Below are positions 1 through 5,462 of a DNA stretch of 10,092 bases, in pieces (the stretch's first letter is position 1; each line of letters begins with the position of its first letter). A program made the position numbers and the translations under genes. This DNA comes from a bacterium (GTDB lineage Bacteria; Zixibacteria; MSB-5A5; GN15; FEB-12). The notes beneath the pieces were generated by a model that was given only the letters and a program-made list of their open reading frames with translations, made no database searches and was not told where the DNA came from. The stretch covers positions 1-10,092 of the forward strand of contig DAOUUR010000048.1 of NCBI GenBank assembly GCA_030668045.1. Reading direction: 5' to 3'.

Positions 1-222
1 CGTCAGAATTCTGCGGCAATTACTGTCCGGTTTATTTTGGGGTGGCATACTGGTTGCTTTTATGGCTGTACGATAGGTTAAGGTCGGTCTTGGGAACTGA
101 TCGGCATACGACAACAATTTTATTAGGTAGGTGATGAACGTAGGAAGTCGGCGAAAGATTGAACTTGGTATCGACGAATTGGCTGACAATAAAAAAAATC
201 GTCCAATATCTGCGGTTTCCTA
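1..222. other. Upstream non-coding stretch
   Basis: I find no supportable gene here. All three forward frames are open from the window edge for a short way. Frame 2 ends at a TAG at 74-76 after a short hydrophobic stretch that could be the C-terminal helix of an upstream membrane protein, but 24 codons are too few to claim it. Frame 3 ends at a TGA at 132-134. The A-rich run at 189-199, just upstream of the promoter at 223-251, could act as an UP-like element. The reverse-strand frame over 32-229 has no convincing ribosome binding site and no family signature. Confidence 0.5.
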
Positions 223-251
223 TTGACAATGGTAACCCTTGGTCTTATATT
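223..251 (+). promoter_or_regulatory. Sigma70-like promoter for the gene at 573
   Basis: A perfect -35 hexamer TTGACA (223-228) is followed by a 17-base spacer and a -10 hexamer TATATT (246-251, one mismatch to TATAAT). Transcription would begin near 256-260, giving a leader of about 315 nt before the ATG at 573. The -10 context TTATATTTAG (245-254) recurs exactly at 5135-5144 upstream of the next operon, also downstream of a TTGAC element. This supports a genuine promoter class in this organism. The sigma factor is inferred from the consensus; Bacteroidota-type promoters look different. Confidence 0.65.
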
Positions 252-254
252 TAG

Positions 255-572
255 CTCAGATGATAGGTGAAACTTTCAGAACAAAAACTGAATACAACTG
301 GTTCTTCAAAGATTACGTCGATCACATTGATCTGAGCAAGATTGTCTCACACTGCTGCCTTATGCGGACTGTGGGGGTCTCTTAAGGCATTACAACAGGT
401 TACTTGTTATAAGCACGACCGTTAACTAAAGAACAGTAATGATTGTCCGTTTCCATGGGATTCGGGTAATTCTGCCGGTTCTGTCGGCGAATAACAAGGA
501 GCTATGCCCGTTTGAGTCTTGGCTAAGGGATTCGAAAAAGAGAATAAGAATCGAATTTCTAAGGAGAAAGCT
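255..572 (+). other. Long 5' leader of the gene at 573
   Basis: This stretch of about 315 bases has no real gene and would be transcribed as untranslated leader. It holds a possible hairpin, TGCCTTA (356-362) with TAAGGCA (383-389), around a 20-base loop. A second inverted repeat, GCTCAGAT (254-261) with ATCTGAGC (330-337), straddles the predicted start point, so it may not be fully present in the RNA. Near the end, AAGGAG (496-501) precedes a three-codon frame ATG-CCC-GTT-TGA (504-515). The decamer GCTATGCCCG occurs both there (501-510) and at the true start (570-579). I recognise no known riboswitch class. Confidence 0.4.
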
Positions 573-1823
573 ATGCCCGCCAGCATGCTAACACGAATAC
601 GTACTGTCCTCCTGAGCAGCCTATTGCTCATTGTCGTTCTCGCCCTGATGTCCTCATCGGCCAACGCTCAAACACCCCGAGTAGCTGTCCGAGTTGGTGA
701 TACTACCTCGTTACCGGGCCAACAGAACACTGTGATCTCGGTGTACATGGATAACAACTTCCCATCGCAGGATGTTGTGACCGGATTTGAGATATCAATC
801 CGGCTGGGATTTCCGGATATTATGGAATTCCAAGTGGATACGGTTCCGGAAACATTCAGAACCTATTTTCAGTGTCTGGCTCCTACCAATTACACGTCCG
901 GCATGGAATGTACACAATGGATTCAGGTTGACACTGTCGAAGCCGTAGAGTGGTGGCAGTGCCAGAGCTGGAGCGGTGATGACTGCCTCAGTTGGCTGGC
1001 AGTTGACTCAACCCAGGAATTTGACTCGGTTTATTATGAGCCGACATGGGATTCGATGTACAGTCAGGAGATGGAAATTGTCATTGGCAGCGTCGATACG
1101 ACGGGGACACTTGTTTCGGGTTGGGAAGTACTTCGAGTAGAATCTGGCTCAGGGGACGGCCAGAGTATGACCATTTACGGAGCGGCTGATTTCTACGGTG
1201 GTCCCGCCACACCCGGTATAGAACCTCAGACTGGTGGCTTGCTCTTCAGGCTGTTGGCTGATGTATTTGAAATACCCGATTCAGTCACCGAACGCACAGT
1301 GAATATTGAGATTCTTCATGAGTTCTACGATCAATTGTCATTTGTGGATGAAAATGGGGATGTGGTTGGTCTGCACTATAATGAAGTAGAGCATACCTAC
1401 TACTACAAATGCCTGCAGTGGGCGGGCGAGACGTGCGTCGATTGGGTACAGGTTCAGCCACCCGATCCGGATTGGGATTGGTTTACCGTCGATACGCTTT
1501 CCATACCATACCTTGATACTTTCGAAATGGTGCCGATCGATGGCGCCCTGACGGTGTTGGTTCCTGATTCCGGATGCTGTGTTGGTATTCGCGGAAATGC
1601 CAATGCCGACGAGGAGGAGTACGTTAACATATCGGACATAACGTTCCTTGTGAACTATCTTTTCGGTATTCCGACCGGCCCTGAGCCGAGTTGCCGTGAG
1701 GAAGGTAACGCCAACGGCTCCTCAGACGGGGGGTTGGAGTTGATAAATATCTCGGACGTAACGTATTTAGTGGAATATTTGTTTGGCATCCCGTTGGGAC
1801 CACCCCCCCCGAGTTGCCCTTAG
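573..1823 (+). CDS. Secreted cohesin-like/dockerin-like protein with Cys-Trp motifs
   Basis: Likely a secreted or surface structural protein of 416 aa; no catalytic motif is visible. The ATG at 573 is chosen because AAGGAG lies at 561-566 and the protein then opens with a clean signal peptide (residues 1-32, cleavage after ANA). Residues about 35-265 form a cohesin-like beta region ('VTGFEISIRLGFPDI', later 'VSGWEVLRVESG' and 'GGLLFRLLADV'). It is interrupted by Cys-Trp segments around C101/C113/W116 and C130/W133/C138/W141; a third lies at C280/W283/C288/W291. The C-terminus (about 335-416) carries two dockerin-like half-repeats, each with an NISD helix start and an LFGIP ending, bracketed by cysteines. 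Positions 1 and 3 of the loops are Asn rather than Asp, so Ca binding is uncertain. Unlike its neighbours it has no NYPNPFNP tail, so it may be released or held by a partner. It probably forms a single-gene transcript from the promoter at 223-251. Confidence 0.88.
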   Translation: MPASMLTRIRTVLLSSLLLIVVLALMSSSANAQTPRVAVRVGDTTSLPGQQNTVISVYMDNNFPSQDVVTGFEISIRLGFPDIMEFQVDTVPETFRTYFQCLAPTNYTSGMECTQWIQVDTVEAVEWWQCQSWSGDDCLSWLAVDSTQEFDSVYYEPTWDSMYSQEMEIVIGSVDTTGTLVSGWEVLRVESGSGDGQSMTIYGAADFYGGPATPGIEPQTGGLLFRLLADVFEIPDSVTERTVNIEILHEFYDQLSFVDENGDVVGLHYNEVEHTYYYKCLQWAGETCVDWVQVQPPDPDWDWFTVDTLSIPYLDTFEMVPIDGALTVLVPDSGCCVGIRGNANADEEEYVNISDITFLVNYLFGIPTGPEPSCREEGNANGSSDGGLELINISDVTYLVEYLFGIPLGPPPPSCP

Positions 1824-1922
1824 GTTTGGAGAAAAGCGACGAGCTCTGGAGCGAGCTTGAGCGGGAAGTAACTAACCCGCAAGACCCAGATTGTGTGTAA
1901 ACAAATTGAGAGGAACAGCCTG

Positions 1923-1946
1923 ACTCCGGCGCGATGGTGCCGGAGT
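1923..1946 (+). terminator. G+C-rich hairpin downstream of the gene at 573
   Basis: ACTCCGGC (1923-1930) pairs perfectly with GCCGGAGT (1939-1946). The stem extends by a G-U and a C-G pair to a 4-base GATG loop. It lies about 100 bases after the stop codon. The bases after it (GGCCCTGACTTTGTTGTG) are only mildly T-rich, so intrinsic termination is plausible but not classical. It could instead be a 3' stabilising structure. Confidence 0.4.
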
Positions 1947-2063
1947 GGCCCTGACTTTGTTGTGATAGATAATACTGAATATATAGATAGCGCCACTTTT
2001 TTAGTGGCATTAATCGTTAACCCCTTGTGATAATTGAAGAGGAGGATACTTAGAAGAGGTATT

Positions 2064-2234
2064 ATGACACGCGCTCAAACGAAAGAACAGTTTGACAATT
2101 TCTGTGCATCTGTCGGCAGCGACTCTGGGATTTGTTGGCTCTCATTCCATGGAAACTATAGACAGGCATTGAGGGGAAAAAACAGAAATGACATATACTG
2201 TTGTTTTGCAACTAATAATTACGTTTGTAATTAG
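2064..2234 (+). CDS. Doubtful small ORF, 56 aa
   Basis: An ATG at 2064 preceded by AGAGG (2055-2059) opens a frame of 56 codons that ends 9 bases before the ATG of the gene at 2244. The product starts MTRAQTKEQFDNF, has four Cys, no signal peptide and no family I recognise. For it: a passable ribosome binding site and tight spacing to the next gene, as in translational coupling. Against it: unremarkable composition, and the candidate promoter at 2169-2199 would lie inside it. It is probably a chance frame in the leader, listed so it can be tested by conservation. Confidence 0.17.
   Translation: MTRAQTKEQFDNFCASVGSDSGICWLSFHGNYRQALRGKNRNDIYCCFATNNYVCN
2169..2199 (+). promoter_or_regulatory. 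Candidate promoter for the gene at 2244
   Basis: A -35-like TTGAGG (2169-2174) and a -10-like TATACT (2194-2199, one mismatch) are separated by 19 bases, longer than the ideal 17. Transcription would begin near 2206, giving a leader of about 38 nt. It is weaker than the promoters at 223 and 5114 and does not share their TTATATTTAG context. Confidence 0.28.
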
Positions 2235-2243
2235 GAGACGAAT

Positions 2244-4943
2244 ATGAAACGCACTTCTTTTATCATCGCGTTTGCAGCACTCGTTCTTTCCTTTGGGCTA
2301 TCTTATGGCCAAGCACCTGTAGCAGGCGCCATAAGCCTTGATAATGTTGAAGGAACTTTCAACTGGGGCGCCACGGTAGGTGTTGGTGATACTATCATGG
2401 CAAACACGCCCATTAATTTCAATATTCGGTTCGACAATGACATTGGTGGAGCCGTAATTGGACATGCTTTGGGTTTCCGCGTCTATTCAACCGATGGTGC
2501 GGTTTGGACTGCATGTACGAATATCCCGCACCTCAATCCCTATCCTGCCTCCCCAACGGTGGTGTGGACGGGATGGGATATGCTGTGGGATAACAGCTTC
2601 GACATCAACACGTACAGCAACGGCTATGGTACTTCCGGTATCGGCGCCGATACTATCGGTTTCTCCGGTAGTAAGAAGAACGCGACTGGTGCCACAGACG
2701 GTTTCAACGAAATTGTCTTCCAGATCTCGACTTCGGTTGCTGCGTCTCAAGCAGACAAACACCTCTGCATTGACTCGTCGTGGTATCGTCCGTCGAACAA
2801 CTGGCTGTGGTCAACCGACCTCGGCATTGGTCCTCTTGGCGACAGAACTCCAGCTTGGACTGGTCCGCATTGCTTCCTGATCTATGACGTCCCAAACTTG
2901 GCGCCAGTGATCAGTAACTGCCCGGTGAGCCCTACCGGTGATCACTGTGATCTGATGTCGATCCCTCTTAGTGCAACAGACCTAGATGATCCTCCGTCAT
3001 ATCCGCTGAGCTGGTATCTCGATGCCGGTCCGGGTACGATCACTGAAGGTGGCGGTGACAACACCTCCGCTACGTGGTCTTACACACCGACCCTCCTTGA
3101 TGTACCGACTGGTGCTCAGGTGACCCTCCATGTTGAGGATGCTCTGGGAATGGCTTCGGCTGACTGTATTTTCACGCCGAACTTCACTAACCAGCCTCCA
3201 GTATTTGATGGTGGCTGTGGTGAAACAGCGGTCAAGACGGGTGGCGCCGATCCGGCAACCATCCAGATGTCCGCAGATCCAGTTGACTGCGATCCAGTGA
3301 CCTTCAACATAGGTAGTATCATGCCGACTCCGGACGGAACTATGAGTATTGATGCTAATACTGGCTTGATCACCTTCAATCACACTGTGCTTGATGCTGG
3401 TATTGTATACTCCGTAATGGTTAACGTTACTGACGGTGTGGACGCTCAAGTCGATCCTTGTCTTGTCTACTTTGACATCACGGCCGGTGCCGCTATTGCA
3501 GTGGCAATTGAAGGCTGTGATCCTCTAAACATTGCTTTCCAGGGTCAGCATCATATGGTAGATGTCATTATGTTGGGCTCAAAGTTCGACATCGGCGGTT
3601 TTGACTTCTTGATCGCTTATGACGCCTCCGCTTTGAGTTTCCAGACCGCTATTGAAGGTCCGGATTTCTATGTCCCAGGTTGTGGCTGGGAGTACTTCAC
3701 GTATCGTTACGGTCCTGACGGCAACTGCGGCAACGCTTGCCCGAGTGGAATGCTGAGAGTTGTGGGTATTGCCGAGACTAACAACGGCGATGTCCATCCT
3801 ACCTGTGGTGCTCCGGCTGGAGTTTTGGCTACTCCGCCAGTCGCGTCCACCATGTTCTCTCTCGACTTCCTGGTCTCTAACGACCGTACTCTGGAATGCT
3901 CCTTTGTTCCGATCCGTTTCTTCTGGATGGATTGCGGTGACAACTCGATTTCGTCCTTCGACGGAAACACGTTGTACATTGAGAGTCGCGTCTTTGATGC
4001 CTCCTTCCCCGACATCGATATCTCCACCAATCCGCCTGACGTACCATATGTCGCCTATCCGACGTATCTAGGTGCCCAGGCTGATTGCTTCGTTGGCGAT
4101 CCGGAAAAAGTTCCGCAGCGTGATATCGACTTCTACAATGGTGGTATCTGCATAGCCTGCGCCGACTCAATCGACGCACGTGGCGATGTCAACCTCAACG
4201 AGATTCCGTACGAAATTGCTGACGCTGTTGTGTTCAGTAACTACTTCGTATTTGGTATCTCGGCGTTCAATAAGAACATTGAGGGTCAGATCGCTGCCAC
4301 TGACGTCAACGCTGACGGTGTGGCTCTGTCGGTTGCGGATTTGGTTTACATAATCCGTGTCGTTGTTGGTGATGCTCTACCGTACGACAAGCTGAATCCG
4401 CTGCACGCTGGTTACTCTGTCGGTGCCAATGGCGCCATCAGTGTCGATGCTGAAGTGGGCGCGGCTTTTGTCGTGGCCGAAGGCAATGTTGTCCCGACTC
4501 TGCTCGCCGACAACATGGATATGCGCTATGCGTTTGACGGTGCTAACACCAGGATTCTGGTCTACAGCATGGAAGCCGGTAACACCTTCGCCGGTGATTT
4601 TGTCATTGTCAACAGCAATGTTGTCAGTGTCGAAATGGCTACCTACGAAGGCGCCCCGGTTGTCTCCAAGCTGGAGCTGCCTGACGCTTATGCGTTGCAT
4701 CAGAACTACCCGAACCCGTTCAACCCGAGCACTGTAATCAGCTTCTCGCTGCCGCAGGCCAGTGACTACACTCTGACCATTTACAACGTAACTGGTCAGG
4801 AAGTCGCTAGCTTTGCCGGTACCGCTGAAGCCGGTGAACATGGTGTTGAGTGGATCGTTGACGGCGAAGCCTCTGGTATCTATTTCTATAAACTTGATGC
4901 CACTGACTTCTCTGCTACCAAGAAGATGATTCTTCTGAAGTAA
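2244..4943 (+). CDS. Cysteine-rich multidomain secreted protein with T9SS type A tail
   Basis: Likely an abundant exported surface protein of 899 aa. The ATG follows TAGGAG (2232-2237). Residues 1-22 are a signal peptide (cleavage near SYG/QA). Residues about 35-215 form an N-terminal beta domain. Residues 218-315 and 317-415 resemble Ig/cadherin-like repeats ('APVISNCP', 'QPPVFDGG', the latter with 'IDANTGLITF'). Residues about 418-590 are a cohesin-like domain ('VDVIMLGSKFDIGGFDFLIAYD'-type strands). Residues 648-710 are a dockerin-like pair of loops, D648-x-N-x-N to D660 and D687-x-N-x-D to D699. Residues 728-806 are another beta domain with 'TRILVYS'. Residues 812-899 are the T9SS type A / FlgD-like Ig tail with NYPNPFNP (821-828) ending KKMILLK. 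The mature part has 19 Cys, far more than the neighbours. Codons favour AAC, TTC, AAG and CTG, suggesting high expression. A strong hairpin follows the stop and the upstream gap is long, so it is probably transcribed alone. No enzyme motif is seen. Confidence 0.93.
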   Translation: MKRTSFIIAFAALVLSFGLSYGQAPVAGAISLDNVEGTFNWGATVGVGDTIMANTPINFNIRFDNDIGGAVIGHALGFRVYSTDGAVWTACTNIPHLNPYPASPTVVWTGWDMLWDNSFDINTYSNGYGTSGIGADTIGFSGSKKNATGATDGFNEIVFQISTSVAASQADKHLCIDSSWYRPSNNWLWSTDLGIGPLGDRTPAWTGPHCFLIYDVPNLAPVISNCPVSPTGDHCDLMSIPLSATDLDDPPSYPLSWYLDAGPGTITEGGGDNTSATWSYTPTLLDVPTGAQVTLHVEDALGMASADCIFTPNFTNQPPVFDGGCGETAVKTGGADPATIQMSADPVDCDPVTFNIGSIMPTPDGTMSIDANTGLITFNHTVLDAGIVYSVMVNVTDGVDAQVDPCLVYFDITAGAAIAVAIEGCDPLNIAFQGQHHMVDVIMLGSKFDIGGFDFLIAYDASALSFQTAIEGPDFYVPGCGWEYFTYRYGPDGNCGNACPSGMLRVVGIAETNNGDVHPTCGAPAGVLATPPVASTMFSLDFLVSNDRTLECSFVPIRFFWMDCGDNSISSFDGNTLYIESRVFDASFPDIDISTNPPDVPYVAYPTYLGAQADCFVGDPEKVPQRDIDFYNGGICIACADSIDARGDVNLNEIPYEIADAVVFSNYFVFGISAFNKNIEGQIAATDVNADGVALSVADLVYIIRVVVGDALPYDKLNPLHAGYSVGANGAISVDAEVGAAFVVAEGNVVPTLLADNMDMRYAFDGANTRILVYSMEAGNTFAGDFVIVNSNVVSVEMATYEGAPVVSKLELPDAYALHQNYPNPFNPSTVISFSLPQASDYTLTIYNVTGQEVASFAGTAEAGEHGVEWIVDGEASGIYFYKLDATDFSATKKMILLK

Positions 4944-5113
4944 GCACGTCAGTATGTAACTATATCCCGGAGAGGGCTTGTCCCTTTCCGGGGTTAGAAA
5001 AGCAACAAGGAGGAACTAACCGCCGAATAAAATTGTTAACGATTAAGAAGTTAAATCAATGCAGGATGGATTTGAAAATGACGACCACCAAAGCGAGTTG
5101 GCTAAAACGCCCC
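4944..5113. other. Spacer after the gene at 2244, before the promoter at 5114
   Basis: This stretch starts the 519-base gap between the genes at 2244 and 5463. It holds the strong hairpin at 4965-4993. After it comes AAGGAGG (5009-5015), an apparent ribosome binding site, but no convincing reading frame follows it. The rest of the gap, 5114-5462, contains the promoter and structured leader of the operon. Confidence 0.45.
4965..4993 (+). terminator. Terminator-like hairpin after the gene at 2244
   Basis: Starting 22 bases past the stop, CCCGGAGAGGG (4966-4976) pairs with CCCTTTCCGGG (4982-4992). The stem is 11 bp with one G-U pair and a 5-base loop, CTTGT. The downstream sequence GTTAGAAAAGC has no U-tract. 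The position and stability suggest transcript termination or protection of the 3' end. Confidence 0.55.
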
Positions 5114-5141
5114 TTGACTTTTCTGGTCATTTTTTTATATT
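5114..5141 (+). promoter_or_regulatory. Sigma70-like promoter for the 5463-10092 operon
   Basis: TTGACT (5114-5119) and TATATT (5136-5141) are separated by 16 bases, with a T-rich spacer (seven T in 5130-5136). The -10 lies in TTATATTTAG (5135-5144), identical to 245-254. Transcription would begin near 5146-5150, so the leader is about 315-340 nt, depending on which start codon is used. Confidence 0.55.
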
Positions 5142-5144
5142 TAG

Positions 5145-5462
5145 AAGCTACACATGAGGTTGCGCGGATGATCCGTGCAAGATGTTGCGTTGTTGCATAA
5201 TTTAGTAAGGCCTAGGATGAAACTGATTTCTTCCTCACTACTACATCCCTTGTTTTCTACCGGGGGAGCAGTATCGCCGAATTGATAAAGGACCCGAAAG
5301 CGGACTTTCGGCCCTTGTAAGTAATTACGGTACTGACCCTTAGACGGATCTAAAAACAGTACGTTAGTAAGTTTTGAGTGATCTAATCCGGCCGTGGCAG
5401 ACTTTGCGCTGTTGCCGGGAAAATATGAAGTCTGGTCTGATTGTTGCATGAGTAGCAGTGAC
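5145..5462 (+). other. Structured 5' leader (or small RNA) upstream of the operon
   Basis: No convincing gene is seen. Three hairpins can be read. TTGCGCGG (5160-5167) pairs with CCGTGCAA (5173-5180), one G-U pair. AAGG and CCGAAAG (5288-5291, 5294-5300) pair with CTTTCGG and CCTT (5305-5311, 5313-5316) around a CGGA loop. TTAGA (5340-5344) pairs with TCTAA (5349-5353), again around a CGGA loop. The repeated GGA in loops resembles CsrA/RsmA-type sites, though no CsrA is visible here. The region could also encode an independent small RNA. I recognise no Rfam class by eye. Confidence 0.35.

Larger units (their letters stand above)
1824..2243. other. Intergenic region between the genes at 573 and 2244
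   Basis: About 420 bases. It contains a weak hairpin (GCGGG 1861-1865 with CCCGC 1876-1880), a strong hairpin at 1923-1946, and a 6-bp hairpin with a T5 loop (GCCACT 1992-1997 with AGTGGC 2003-2008). A weak promoter-like pair, TTGTTG (1957-1962) and TATATA (1980-1985) with a 17-base spacer, sits just ahead of that T-loop hairpin. Another is placed closer to the gene at 2169-2199. A small doubtful ORF occupies 2064-2234. No RNA gene is recognised. Confidence 0.45.

Noticed and set aside
2..76. Possible C-terminal end of an upstream membrane protein (hydrophobic frame ending TAG at 74-76)
   Set aside because: Only 24 codons are visible and all three forward frames are open there, so the frame cannot be chosen with confidence.
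254..337. 8-bp inverted repeat GCTCAGAT/ATCTGAGC as a leader RNA stem
   Set aside because: Its left arm starts before the predicted transcription start, so it may not exist in RNA; the 68-base loop and short arms could occur by chance.
2092..2120. TTGACA at 2092-2097 as a promoter for the gene at 2244
   Set aside because: No -10-like hexamer occurs 15-19 bases downstream; the region there is GC-rich.
4377..4841. Reverse-strand frame of 154 codons opposite the T9SS-tailed gene
   Set aside because: It lies entirely antisense to a strong coding region covering conserved dockerin and sorting-tail motifs; a shadow frame.
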